Assembly (NCBI RefSeq): GCF_016785085.1
Contig: NZ_JAENHO010000002.1
Location: forward strand, 868,001 to 932,000
Reading direction: 5' to 3'
From: Paractinoplanes lichenicola
GTDB taxonomy: Bacteria > Actinomycetota > Actinomycetes > Mycobacteriales > Micromonosporaceae
DNA length: 64,000 bases
Below, in pieces: positions 23,348 to 31,451 of the stretch. Numbering within the stretch: position 1 is the stretch's first letter; every line of letters begins with the position of its first letter. A program made the position numbers and the translations under genes. Under the pieces are notes generated by a model. It was given only the letters and a program-made list of their open reading frames with translations, was not told the DNA's origin and did not search any database.

Positions 23348-24229
23348 ATGAGCGGTGCCACGTTTGCTGCCGACCGCCGACGCGAGAGCCGCGGCGGCGA
23401 GGACCGCCGTCGCGAGGATCGTGTTCAGGACCACATGCCGCTGGTCGGCCATCTGGTCCGCGAGATGCTGGCGCGGGTCCCGGCGCACGTCAACCGGGAC
23501 GACCTGCTGTCCGCCGGCTACGCCGCCCTGGTGCACGCGGCCCGCGGTTACGACGAGAACCGCAACGTGCCGTTCGCCCGGTTCGCCGCGGCCCGCGTAC
23601 GCGGTGCCCTGCTCGACGAGCTGCGCGGCCTCGACTGGGCCAGCCGTTCCGTGCGGCAGCGGGCCCGGCGCACCGACGGCGCCCGCCAGGAGCTGACCGC
23701 CGAGCTGGGCCGCCTGCCCACCGTCCGCGAGGTGGCCGACCGGCTGGGCTGCTCGGTCGAGGACATCGAGCACGCCGACGACGACGTGCAGCGCGCGGTG
23801 GTGTTCAGCCTGCAGGGCTTCGCCACGGCCGGCGCCGAGGACATGGTGACCGAGCCCAGCGCCGGTCCGGAAGAGATGCTGATCATGCGGGAGCGGCTCG
23901 GCTATCTGCGGCACGCGATCGACGCGCTGCCCGAGCGGCTGCGGGTGGTGGTGCAGGGCTACTTCTTCGAGGAGCGCCCGATGGCCCGCATCGCGGAGGA
24001 ACTGGGCGTCACCGAGTCGCGGGTGTCACAGCTGCGGGCCGAGGCGCTGACCCTGCTCCGAGACGGGCTGAACACCCACCTCGACCCGGCCCTGGCCGCG
24101 CAGACCCCGGTCAAGGAGGGCTGTGTGGCCCGCCGCCGGGCGGCCTACTACGACCAGATCGAGTCGCGCGGCGACCTGCGCGCCCGGCTCGCCCTGACCG
24201 GCCCCGACGGGATGCCGGTAGCCGCGTAA
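23348..24229 (+). CDS. FliA/WhiG-like RNA polymerase sigma factor (first copy)
   Basis: A 293-residue sigma-70 family factor with regions 2, 3 and 4. Region 2 runs from HMPLVGHLVREMLARVP, with DDLLSAGYAALVHAARGYD, to ARVRGALLDELRGLDW. Region 3 lies around RLPTVREVADRLGC, and the region 4 HTH is RIAEELGVTESRVSQLRAEA. This arrangement belongs to the FliA/WhiG/SigB-F-like group used for motility or sporulation. The ATG at 23348 follows gaggag; upstream in-frame residues are unlike the family. A closely similar paralogue is encoded at 27325-28236. No anti-sigma gene is adjacent. Confidence 0.9.
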   Translation: MSGATFAADRRRESRGGEDRRREDRVQDHMPLVGHLVREMLARVPAHVNRDDLLSAGYAALVHAARGYDENRNVPFARFAAARVRGALLDELRGLDWASRSVRQRARRTDGARQELTAELGRLPTVREVADRLGCSVEDIEHADDDVQRAVVFSLQGFATAGAEDMVTEPSAGPEEMLIMRERLGYLRHAIDALPERLRVVVQGYFFEERPMARIAEELGVTESRVSQLRAEALTLLRDGLNTHLDPALAAQTPVKEGCVARRRAAYYDQIESRGDLRARLALTGPDGMPVAA

Positions 24230-24239
24230 AAGGTAGTGG

Positions 24240-24266
24240 GGGCCCGCCGCGGTTCGTGGCGGGCCC
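24240..24266. terminator. bidirectional hairpin between sigma factor and lipoprotein genes
   Basis: Positions 24240-24248 and 24258-24266 form nine perfect GC pairs around a short loop. It lies 10 bp after the sigma-factor stop and 15 bp beyond the convergent lipoprotein stop, so it can serve both transcripts. Confidence 0.7.
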
Positions 24267-24281
24267 TCAACATAAAGGAAA

Positions 24282-24797
24282 CTACTGGTTGGCGCAGGTA
24301 CCGGCCTTCTTCTGGGCCGCGATCGCCTTGGCCGCGCCCAGCTTGTAGATGGCCAGGCCCTCCTTGGCCGGCTCGAGCTTCCAGGCGTCGGCCTCGTAGA
24401 CCATCGTGTACGACTGCGCGGCCACGAGCTGCTTGGCGATGACGACGGCCCGGTCGGTGCCCTCCATGCGGGCGCTGGTGAGCTGGATCGCCAGGCCCTT
24501 GCGGGAGCAGGCCTGGTTGAGCTTCACGTAGTCGTCCTTGCTGATCGCCTGCTTGCCCGCGGCGGTGTACATGTCCCAGGCGCCGGCGAAGTCGCCCCCG
24601 GCGAAGCGGTCGAAGACCGTCTGGGCGGCCTGCTTGGCGCCGTCGACGGTCTTCGCCTCGGGGCCGCCCGCGGCCGCCTGAGCGGCGCCCGTGGCCGGAG
24701 CGTCGTCGTCACCGGTGCACGCGGAGGAGAAAGCGACGGTGGCGGCAGCGATGAGGGCGAGCGCGCCGAGGCGTCGGATCGGGTGGTTGTGGGTCAT
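24282..24797 (-). CDS. secreted lipoprotein, 171 aa
   Basis: The signal peptide MTHNHPIRRLGALALIAAAT ends in the lipobox SSAC, with the lipid-attachment cysteine at about residue 27 followed by an acidic TGDDD linker. The mature domain begins with AKQAAQTVFDRFAGGDFAGAWDM and resembles the NTF2-like/DUF4878 fold of small actinobacterial lipoproteins. Two cysteines in the mature part could form a disulfide. Function unknown. It is convergent with the first sigma-factor gene. Confidence 0.82.
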   Translation of the reverse strand: MTHNHPIRRLGALALIAAATVAFSSACTGDDDAPATGAAQAAAGGPEAKTVDGAKQAAQTVFDRFAGGDFAGAWDMYTAAGKQAISKDDYVKLNQACSRKGLAIQLTSARMEGTDRAVVIAKQLVAAQSYTMVYEADAWKLEPAKEGLAIYKLGAAKAIAAQKKAGTCANQ

Positions 24798-24923
24798 GCC
24801 GGGGTTAAAGGGGATCGGCCGCCGTGCGTAACGGCTCGCCGAAAACCATGACCGATAGACGACAATTTTGCGGCGAGCCGTAACCCGCCATCGATGCGCT
24901 AGTCTGGTCGTTTGTCAGAAACG

Positions 24924-24948
24924 AAAAAAGCACCCGCATAGGGGTGCT
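24924..24948 (-). terminator. terminator-like hairpin inside the helD leader, antisense
   Basis: On the minus strand AGCACCC (24948-24942) pairs with GGGTGCT (24935-24929) around a 6-nt loop and is followed by six T residues. It therefore looks like a terminator for leftward transcription, although no leftward gene lies immediately upstream. It sits 33 bp before the helD start and might instead be part of the helD leader control. Confidence 0.5.
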
Positions 24949-24981
24949 GACGGGCGAATGCTACCACAAAGGGGAGTGGCT

Positions 24982-27276
24982 TTGTCAAGCTCCGCCGCGG
25001 CCGACCTCCAAGCCGAACAGGCGTACCTCACCACCCTCTACAACCGCCTCGACGGCCTGCGCGCACAGGCCGACGAGCGTCTCAAGGCCATTCTGCTCGA
25101 GGCCGGCGGCACCCCGCAGGGCCGCGCGCAACGCGAGGCGACCCGCGCCCATTACGCCGAGCAGCTCGCGCAGATGAACGCGGTGGAGAACGCCCTCTGC
25201 TTCGGCCGGCTCGACTTCGTGGCCGACCAGCCGCGCTACATCGGCCGGATCGGACTGTCCGCCGAGGAGCACGACCGGGACCCGCTGCTCGTCGACTGGC
25301 GCGCCCCCGCCTCGCGGCCGTTCTATCTGGCCACCGCGGTGTCGCCCGACGGGGTGAAGCGCCGCCGCCATCTGCGCACCAAGGGCCGCGTGCTCAACGC
25401 CATCGACGACGAGGTGCTCGACCTCGAGGCGGGCGCGAGCGGCGGCCGCGAGGACGTGACCGGCGAGGCGGCGCTGCTGTCCGCGCTGACCGCCAGCCGT
25501 ACGGGCCGGATGCGCGACATCGTCGAGACCATCCAGGCCGAGCAGGACGAGGTGATCCGGGCCGGGCTGCCGGGCGTCATGGTCGTGCAGGGCGGCCCCG
25601 GCACCGGCAAGACCGCCGTCGCGCTGCACCGCGCGGCGTACCTGCTCTACACGTACCGCGGGCAGCTGACCAAGCAGGGCGTGCTGATCCTGGGGCCGAA
25701 CCCGACGTTCCTGCGCTACATCTCGCAGGTGCTGCCCTCGCTCGCCGAGACCGGGGTGCTCCTGGCCACGCTGGGTGACATGTTCCCCGGCGTACGGGCC
25801 CGGGCCGTGGAAAAGCCGGCGGCGGCCGCGCTGAAGGGGCGCACCACGATGCTCGGCGTGCTGTCCCGGGCGGTGGCCGACTGGCAGACCGTGCCCGAGA
25901 CGTACGCCGAGGTGGACCACGACGGCTACCCGCTGCGGATCGAGCGCTCGGTGCTGGAGGACGCGCGCGCCGTGGCCCGCAACTCTGGCCGCCCGCACAA
26001 CGTGGCCCGCGCGCTCTTCGTGACCGAGGCGATCCACGCGCTCTCCCTCGAGATCGCCGAGCGGATCGGCGCCGACCCGCTGGGCGGGGAGAATCTGCTC
26101 TCCGAGGCCGACCTGGCCGAGACCCGCCGCGAGCTGCGCGAGGACATCGACGTGCAGCAGACGCTGTTCGACTTCTGGCCGGTGCTGACCCCGCGGCGGG
26201 TGCTGCGCGAGCTGCTCAGCGACCCCGACCGGCTGGCCTCGGCGGCCGCCGAGCTGACCGAGGCCGAGCGGGCCCTGCTGCTGCGCGAGCACGACGCCCG
26301 GTGGACCCCGGCCGACGTGCCGCTGCTGGACGAGCTGGCCGAGCTGCTCGGCGTCGACGACACCCTCAAGGCGCGGCAGGCCGCCCAGGAGAGGCGCGAG
26401 GCCATCGAGTACGCGGAGGGTGTGCTCGAGATCGTCGAGGGCTCGCGGTCGCTCGACTTCGAGGACCAGGAGGAGGAGATCCTCTCCGCGACCGACGTCG
26501 TGGACGCGAGCGCGTTCGTCGAGCGGCACGAGGTGCTCGACACGCGCACCGCCGCCGAGCGAGCGGCCGCCGACCGTACGTGGGTGTTCGGGCATGTGAT
26601 CGTCGACGAGGCGCAGGAGCTGTCCCCGATGGCGTGGCGGCTGCTCATGCGGCGCTGCCCGAGCCGCTCGATGACCGTGGTCGGCGACGTCGCCCAGACC
26701 TCCGAGCTGGCCGGCACCACGACGTGGGAGCAGGTCTTCGAGCCGTACGTGGCCCAGCGCTGGAACCTCGTCGAGCTGACCGTGAACTATCGGACGCCGG
26801 CCGAGGTGATGGCGGTGGCGGCCGACGTGCTGGCCGCGGTCGACCCGGCGCTCGAGCCGCCCCGGTCGGTGCGCACGAGCGGCGTCGAGCCGTGGGCGCT
26901 GCGGGTGCCGCCGGTCGCGCTTCCGGCCGAGACAATCGCGGCCGTACGGCTCGAGGCCGCCGAGGCCGGAGAGGGCCGCGTGGGGGTGCTGGTGCCCGAG
27001 GCGCGCCAGGCGGAGCTGGGCCACGCCCTCGTCGAGGCGGTGCCCGGCGCGGCCGTGGGGGAGCAGCCCGACCTGCTCAACCAGGTGGTGCTGATGACCG
27101 TCAGGCAGGCCAAGGGTCTCGAGTTCGACTCGGTGATCGTGGTCGAACCCGACGAGATCATCGCCGAGAGCCCGCGCGGCCTGTCCGACCTCTATGTGGC
27201 GGTCACCCGGGCCACCCGGCGGCTCGGGGTGCTGCACACGGCCGACCTGCCCAAGGTGCTCAGCGCGCTGGCATAG
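24982..27276 (+). CDS. helD: HelD-family RNA polymerase-recycling ATPase
   Basis: A 764-residue UvrD/Rep-like superfamily 1 ATPase. An N-terminal coiled-coil arm (residues 1-70) precedes the 1A domain with Walker A GGPGTGKT (about 204-211). The LLYTYRGQL segment, the DEAQELSPMAW Walker B region, GDVAQT and a C-terminal QAKGLEFD motif follow. HelD proteins insert arms into RNA polymerase and pry off nucleic acids and sigma factor; some members give rifampicin tolerance. The TTG at 24982 was chosen because ggggag (24971-24976) is well spaced from it but overlaps the in-frame GTG at 24976. Sigma-factor genes lie on both sides. Confidence 0.9.
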   Translation: MSSSAAADLQAEQAYLTTLYNRLDGLRAQADERLKAILLEAGGTPQGRAQREATRAHYAEQLAQMNAVENALCFGRLDFVADQPRYIGRIGLSAEEHDRDPLLVDWRAPASRPFYLATAVSPDGVKRRRHLRTKGRVLNAIDDEVLDLEAGASGGREDVTGEAALLSALTASRTGRMRDIVETIQAEQDEVIRAGLPGVMVVQGGPGTGKTAVALHRAAYLLYTYRGQLTKQGVLILGPNPTFLRYISQVLPSLAETGVLLATLGDMFPGVRARAVEKPAAAALKGRTTMLGVLSRAVADWQTVPETYAEVDHDGYPLRIERSVLEDARAVARNSGRPHNVARALFVTEAIHALSLEIAERIGADPLGGENLLSEADLAETRRELREDIDVQQTLFDFWPVLTPRRVLRELLSDPDRLASAAAELTEAERALLLREHDARWTPADVPLLDELAELLGVDDTLKARQAAQERREAIEYAEGVLEIVEGSRSLDFEDQEEEILSATDVVDASAFVERHEVLDTRTAAERAAADRTWVFGHVIVDEAQELSPMAWRLLMRRCPSRSMTVVGDVAQTSELAGTTTWEQVFEPYVAQRWNLVELTVNYRTPAEVMAVAADVLAAVDPALEPPRSVRTSGVEPWALRVPPVALPAETIAAVRLEAAEAGEGRVGVLVPEARQAELGHALVEAVPGAAVGEQPDLLNQVVLMTVRQAKGLEFDSVIVVEPDEIIAESPRGLSDLYVAVTRATRRLGVLHTADLPKVLSALA

Positions 27277-27290
27277 TTTTTCAGTACGGA

Positions 27291-27320
27291 AAGGGGCTCG
27301 GCACGGATGCCGAGCCCCTT
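27291..27320. terminator. strong bidirectional hairpin between helD and second sigma factor
   Basis: Positions 27291-27303 and 27308-27320 give 13 perfect pairs with a cgga loop, between two convergent genes whose stops lie at 27276 and 27325. Confidence 0.75.
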
Positions 27321-27324
27321 CGCG

Positions 27325-28236
27325 TCAGACGGCCGCCAGCGGACCCCGGCTGTACGCGGTGTGGCCGTGCGCGTTCGTCAGCGCCAGCCGGCTGCGCACC
27401 GAGGTGTTCTGGGCGATGTTGTCGTAGTAGGAGGCGCGACGCCGGGCCACGATGCTCTCCGGGTTGTCCGGCGTCGGCGCCAGCTCGGGGCTCAGGTGCG
27501 TGTTCAGGCCGTCCTTGAGCAGCGCCAGCGCCTCGGCGCGCAGCTGCGACACGCGCGACTCGGTGACGCCCAGGTCGGCGGCGATGTCGGCCATCGGCCG
27601 CTCCTGCAGGAAGTACTCGGTGATGACGACCTGCAGGCGCTCCGGCAGCGAGCCGATCGCGTGGTGCAGGTAGCCGATCTGCTCGCGGCGCAGCAGCATG
27701 TCCTCCGGGCCCGGGGTCTTCTCGGTCACCAGGTCGTCGGCGCTGCTGGTGGTGAAGCCCTGCAGCGACAGCACGGTCGCGCGCTGCACGTCGGTGTCGG
27801 TCTGCTTGAGGTCGCTGGTGGTGGTGCCGAGCGCCTGGGCCAGCTCGTCGGCGGTGGGCGTGCGGCCCAGCGTCGTGGTCAGCGCCTGACGGGTGGTGTC
27901 GGTGGCGCGGGCCTTGGTGCGCACCGAGCGGGTCGCCCAGTCGAGGGCGCGCAGCTCGTCGAGGATGGCGCCGCGGATGCGGGTGCTGGCGAAGCGGTGG
28001 AACGGGATGCCGCGCTCCGGGTCCCAGCCGCGGGCCGCGGTGACCAGGGCGTGCAGGCCGGCGCTGGTCAGGTCGTCGCGGTGGATGTGGTTGGGGATGC
28101 GGCTGAGCATGTCGCGCACCAGGTGACCGACGAGCGGCATGTGGGTGCGGATGATCTCTTCCTGCTCGGCGGCGGACAGCACCGTGACGGAAGCGGTGTC
28201 GGCAACGATGTCGGCAGCGTTCGCGATGCTGGTCAT
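27325..28236 (-). CDS. FliA/WhiG-like RNA polymerase sigma factor (second copy)
   Basis: A 303-residue sigma-70 family factor clearly paralogous to the one at 23348. It shares HMPLVGHLVR, RDDL-SAG, the LDELRALDWATRSVR block, DVQRATVLSLQGF in region 3 and VTESRVSQLRAEALALL in region 4, and also a C-terminal tail with VARRRASYYDNI. Compared with copy one, the linker carries many threonines (TTTSDLKQTDTD). The ATG at 28236 follows a gggggagacacc-like leader. The conserved C-terminal tail beyond region 4 is unusual and shared only by these two. Target promoters are unknown. Confidence 0.9.
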   Translation of the reverse strand: MTSIANAADIVADTASVTVLSAAEQEEIIRTHMPLVGHLVRDMLSRIPNHIHRDDLTSAGLHALVTAARGWDPERGIPFHRFASTRIRGAILDELRALDWATRSVRTKARATDTTRQALTTTLGRTPTADELAQALGTTTSDLKQTDTDVQRATVLSLQGFTTSSADDLVTEKTPGPEDMLLRREQIGYLHHAIGSLPERLQVVITEYFLQERPMADIAADLGVTESRVSQLRAEALALLKDGLNTHLSPELAPTPDNPESIVARRRASYYDNIAQNTSVRSRLALTNAHGHTAYSRGPLAAV

Positions 28237-28426
28237 GTGGTGTCTCCCCCGTGGTCGGCGGCCCGTTGCTCACGGGCTCGTCGGCGTTACACAGGGAGGT
28301 TCGTCAGCGGTCCGGTGCCGATTGAGTACCGCTACGGTGCGGAAAGGTTGTTGTTCAGACTGTGGGTTGGTTGAGAACTGCGGCTCGTGTCTTTGCGCCG
28401 TTGCCCGGGCCTGGCACCTTTGGCGC

Positions 28427-28942
28427 ATGGACCTGACCGACACCGCCTGGGTGATCAACCTGATTGCCGGTGTGGCGATCGCCCTCGGCGTGGTCGGGGT
28501 GGTCGTGCCCGTCGTCCCCGGCCTGCTGCTGAGCTGGGCCGGCGTGCTGTTCTGGGCCGTCTTCGGCGAGGGCAGCGCGGCCGTGCGCTGGCTGGTGCTG
28601 GGCCTGGCGACGGCCGTGGCCCTGCTCGGCGGCCTGATCAAATACATGGTGCCGGGGCGCCGCCTCAAGAGCGCCGGCGTGCCCAACTCGGCGCTGCTGG
28701 CCGGCGGCCTGCTCGGGGTGATCGGCTTCTTCGTGATCCCGGTGCTGGGCCTGCCGCTCGGCTTCGTGCTCGGGGTCTATCTGGTCGAGCGCGTGCGGCT
28801 GGGCCCGGGCCAGGCGTGGCCCTCCACGAAATACGCGCTGCACGCGGCGGGCATGGCGATGCTGATCGAGTTCACCGCCGCGCTGGCGGTGGCCGTCGTC
28901 TGGGTCTTCGGCCTGCTCTGGTCGGGCTGGCTGCTGCCGTAA
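28427..28942 (+). CDS. DUF456 family membrane protein
   Basis: A 171-residue integral membrane protein with about five helices. The conserved glycine-rich VVGVVVPVVPGLLLSWAGVL segment and the ALLGGLIKYMVPGRRLKSAG loop identify DUF456. The family is widespread and uncharacterised. The ATG at 28427 is the best start; upstream codons in frame resemble no relative. The stop codon lies inside the first unit of the 18-bp tandem repeat at 28934. It is divergent from the second sigma factor by 190 bp. Confidence 0.85.
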   Translation: MDLTDTAWVINLIAGVAIALGVVGVVVPVVPGLLLSWAGVLFWAVFGEGSAAVRWLVLGLATAVALLGGLIKYMVPGRRLKSAGVPNSALLAGGLLGVIGFFVIPVLGLPLGFVLGVYLVERVRLGPGQAWPSTKYALHAAGMAMLIEFTAALAVAVVWVFGLLWSGWLLP

Positions 28943-29017
28943 AGCGCCGCGCTGCCGCAAAGCGGCGTACTGCTGTGAAGCGCCGGACTGCCGTGAAGCG
29001 CCGCGCTGCCGTGGCGG
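28934..29017. repeat. 18-bp tandem repeat spanning a stop codon
   Basis: Units ctgccgtaaagcgccgcg start at 28934, 28952, 28970 and 28988, with a decayed fifth at 29006. The first unit contains the DUF456 stop codon, and the array ends at the stop of the convergent carboxypeptidase gene. Confidence 0.85.
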
Positions 29018-30280
29018 CTAGCGGCCCGGCCGGCGCCGGCGGCGTTGAATCAGCAGCAGGATCAGCGGGGCGCCGGCCAGCAGCAGCGCCACCGAGCCGG
29101 CCGCGACCACCGACAGCACCTTGGGCGGCTCGCCGGGCGCGGCCGGCTCGGCCGCCGCGGGCGGGGCGGGCCTCAGCTGCGGGGCGGCGGTCGCCGGGGC
29201 CACGTCCTGCGGTGAGACCAGCTTGCCGACCGACTCGTCCTTGGGCAGCGAGAAGCCCCAGTCGAGCAGCGCCGCCCCCTGCTGCCAGCCCCGCAGCGGC
29301 CGGGCCTCGGCGCCGAGCAGCGTCACCACCAGCCGGCGGCCGTTGCGCTGGGCCGCCCCCACATAGCTGTGCCGGGCCACCGTCGTGAAGCCGGTCTTGC
29401 CGCCCATCGCCCCGGGATAGTTGAAGATCAGCTTGTTCTCGTTCTGGAACTGGAACCCGCCCTTCTTCAGCTGGGGCTGGGCGGGCATCTGGGCCGACTT
29501 GGTCAGCACGTAGCGGCGGAAGTCGGCGTTGGCGAAGGCGATCCGGGCGATCAGGGCCAGGTCGTACGCGCTGGTGAACTGCCCCTTGCCGTCCAGCCCG
29601 GACGGGGTGACGGCGTGGGTCTGATAGGCGCCGATCCGCTTGGCCAGCGCGTTCATCTCGTCCACGGTCTTGCGTACGCCGTCGGCGCCGCCCCCGCCGG
29701 CCAGCCGGGCCAGCGCGTTCGCGGCGTCGTTGCCCGAGTTGAGCATCAGGCCGAGCCAGAGCGTCGAGATCGGGTATTTGCCGCCGACCAGCAGGCCGAC
29801 CGCCGAGCTGCCGGGCTCGATGTCGAGGTCGCTCTGGGCCACGGTGATCCGCTGGTCCGGGTTCAGCTTGTCGATCACGGTGGCCGCCAGCAGGGTCTTC
29901 TGGACGCTGGCCGGGGTGCGGAAGACGTGCGGGCCGCAGCCGCCGAGCACCTCGCCGGTGTCGAGGTCGGCCACCATCCACGTGCTCGCGGTGACCGCCG
30001 GGGGCGCCTTGGCCCCGGCCGGGATGACCAGGCCGTGCGTGGCCAGCGCGTCGCCGCCGATCGCGCTGCCGACCGGGTCGTCGGGCGGCGGCACCGGCGT
30101 GGGCGGCCGGTTCGGCGGCGGCGCCACCTTCGGCTTGGGACAGGGGATCTCCGGCGCGGCGAGAGCCGGAGCAGCGAGAACTGGGGCGGCGAGAGCGGGA
30201 GCGGCCGGGACCAGGGTGGGCAGCAGAGCGGCGGGCAGGAGCGCGGCGGCGCAGGCCCCGCTCAGGACACGGCGGATCAA
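29018..30280 (-). CDS. D-alanyl-D-alanine carboxypeptidase (PBP5/DacA-like, peptidase S11)
   Basis: A 420-residue secreted, membrane-tethered enzyme that trims the terminal D-Ala from peptidoglycan stem peptides. It has a signal sequence with a long Ala/Pro/Leu region (residues 1-43), a Pro-rich linker, and the catalytic S125-x-x-K128 (SVQK). The SGN motif is in NSGNDAA and the KTG motif in GKTGFTT. A C-terminal hydrophobic helix followed by QRRRRRPGR anchors it. The TTG start at 30280 overlaps the TGA stop of the upstream gene (TTGA), indicating coupling. A longer open frame to 30493 is a shadow of that upstream gene. Confidence 0.93.
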   Translation of the reverse strand: MIRRVLSGACAAALLPAALLPTLVPAAPALAAPVLAAPALAAPEIPCPKPKVAPPPNRPPTPVPPPDDPVGSAIGGDALATHGLVIPAGAKAPPAVTASTWMVADLDTGEVLGGCGPHVFRTPASVQKTLLAATVIDKLNPDQRITVAQSDLDIEPGSSAVGLLVGGKYPISTLWLGLMLNSGNDAANALARLAGGGGADGVRKTVDEMNALAKRIGAYQTHAVTPSGLDGKGQFTSAYDLALIARIAFANADFRRYVLTKSAQMPAQPQLKKGGFQFQNENKLIFNYPGAMGGKTGFTTVARHSYVGAAQRNGRRLVVTLLGAEARPLRGWQQGAALLDWGFSLPKDESVGKLVSPQDVAPATAAPQLRPAPPAAAEPAAPGEPPKVLSVVAAGSVALLLAGAPLILLLIQRRRRRPGR

Positions 30281-30705
30281 GGCCAGGAGACCCCCGCCTC
30301 GAGCCGCCGGTCGAGCAGCTGCCGCAGCGGAACCGTCTCGCCGTCGCCGCCGCCCGCGCCGACGATCAGCCGGGGCATGCTCGGGGTCAGTTCGGCGCCG
30401 GTGAACCGGGCGCGCAACGACGCCGGCACGGTCAGCACGTAATACTCCCCGTCCTCGCCCACGGCGACCGACCGGTTCGACTTGAGATACCACCCCCGCA
30501 CATGAGTGCGATACGTGGCGCGGCCGTCGAAGGTTCGAGCCTGGAGCGTCTGGGGTGGCAGCCGCCGCTCGGCGGCGCGGCGGACGAACTCGTCGAGCAG
30601 GGCCGCCGCCTCGCGGGCCTCGGCGACCCGGCCGGCCTCGAGCGCGGCCGCGTGGCCGGCGATGGCCTGCCGTCGCTGTTCCTGCCAGTCGCCTTCCCGC
30701 TCCAT
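30277..30705 (-). CDS. hypothetical protein, 142 aa, coupled to the carboxypeptidase
   Basis: The product begins MEREGDWQEQRRQAIAGHAA, with an N-terminal helical region rich in Ala/Arg/Glu and then a beta-rich part with RTHVRGWYLKSNRSVAVGED. No family recognised and no signal or membrane segment. The ATG at 30705 is the first start downstream of the palindromic element at 30719-30881, which would therefore form its 5' leader. The stop codon overlaps the carboxypeptidase start. The open frame continues upstream through the palindrome, but that part is not likely coding. Confidence 0.7.
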   Translation of the reverse strand: MEREGDWQEQRRQAIAGHAAALEAGRVAEAREAAALLDEFVRRAAERRLPPQTLQARTFDGRATYRTHVRGWYLKSNRSVAVGEDGEYYVLTVPASLRARFTGAELTPSMPRLIVGAGGGDGETVPLRQLLDRRLEAGVSWP

Positions 30706-30718
30706 GCCAGCGAGACTA

Positions 30719-30881
30719 GCGCCTGTTTCGTAGCTGAGGCGAGGCTGCGGCAGGGCCCAGATCCCGCCTGGCGGCGTCCCGCGAAAGCCCGGTTCCAACC
30801 CCGGGAGCCGAGCTTCCACGGGCCACCACCAGACGAAATCTGGACCCGGCCTCGCTCCCACCCCAGCTACGAAACAGGCGC
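30719..30881. repeat. 163-bp near-perfect palindromic (MITE-like) element
   Basis: Every base p from 30719 pairs in register with 61600-p with no indel. The outer 18 bp (30719-30736 and 30864-30881) are exact, and by hand count about 61 of 80 positions are Watson-Crick, around a 7-nt loop at 30797-30803. Of the imperfect pairs, 12 would be G-U on a minus-strand RNA and only 3 on a plus-strand RNA. It ends 13 nt before the minus-strand start codon at 30705. Confidence 0.85.
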
Positions 30882-31069
30882 CTGCGATGCCCCGACGCCC
30901 GGCCAAGCCGAGCTTTCCGTGCTGATTCCGGTGAATGCCCGGCGGGTCATTTGAATAGCCAGTCGCCGCGCGCCGCGAAAAGAATTGCGAATTCGCGCCG
31001 GACAGTTGCGCGCGAAGGCGGTTACGAGCAACACTTGGCGCGGTTGGTCGGGCGGACTCGGGAGTCGTC

Positions 31070-31417
31070 ATGGCGCGGCAGGTAATCACCACTCTGATCG
31101 ACGATCTGGACGGAAAGAAGGCCGACCGGACGGTCGAGTTCAGTCTGGACGGGATTAACTACACGATCGACCTTTCCGAGGCCAATGCGGGGAAGCTGCG
31201 TAAGGCCCTGGATCCGTACATCAACGCGGGCACCCGGCTCGGCCGCGCGGCCGGTCGCATCCCGCCCCGGCGCGCCGGTTCCGGCCGCACGGCGGGCTCA
31301 CGCGACGAAAACCGCCAGATCCGCGAGTGGGCCACCGCCAACGGGCATCAGATTTCCGAGCGCGGGCGCATTCCACAGAGCGTGACGCAGGCATACCGCG
31401 CGGCGAACGGGCACTGA
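31070..31417 (+). CDS. lsr2: Lsr2 nucleoid-associated protein
   Basis: A 115-residue H-NS-like xenogeneic silencer. The N-terminal dimerisation domain starts MARQVITTLIDDLDGKKAD and contains VEFSLDGINYTIDLSEANA. After a basic Pro/Gly/Arg linker comes the DNA-binding domain with IREWATANGHQISERGRIP, whose RGR motif enters AT-rich minor grooves. It polymerises along AT-rich DNA and represses acquired genes. The 188-bp upstream region (30882-31069) contains the palindrome gcgaattcgc at 30987-30996, a possible autoregulatory site, but no certain promoter. Confidence 0.96.
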   Translation: MARQVITTLIDDLDGKKADRTVEFSLDGINYTIDLSEANAGKLRKALDPYINAGTRLGRAAGRIPPRRAGSGRTAGSRDENRQIREWATANGHQISERGRIPQSVTQAYRAANGH

Positions 31418-31451
31418 CCGCGGCCCGCCCGCCGTGCGTGCGAATTGCGCG

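Noticed and set aside
24924..24948. Rifamycin-associated element upstream of helD
   Set aside because: The helD leader hairpin was considered, but I cannot recall the element consensus precisely enough to claim a match; it is reported only as a hairpin.
23348..28236. A flagellar gene cluster suggested by FliA-like sigma factors
   Set aside because: No flagellin, hook, motor or chemotaxis gene occurs in the window.
30502..30954. A plus-strand protein reading through the palindrome
   Set aside because: Both strands are open across the element because it is a palindrome; the two readings give near-identical peptides, which is expected from symmetry and not from coding.
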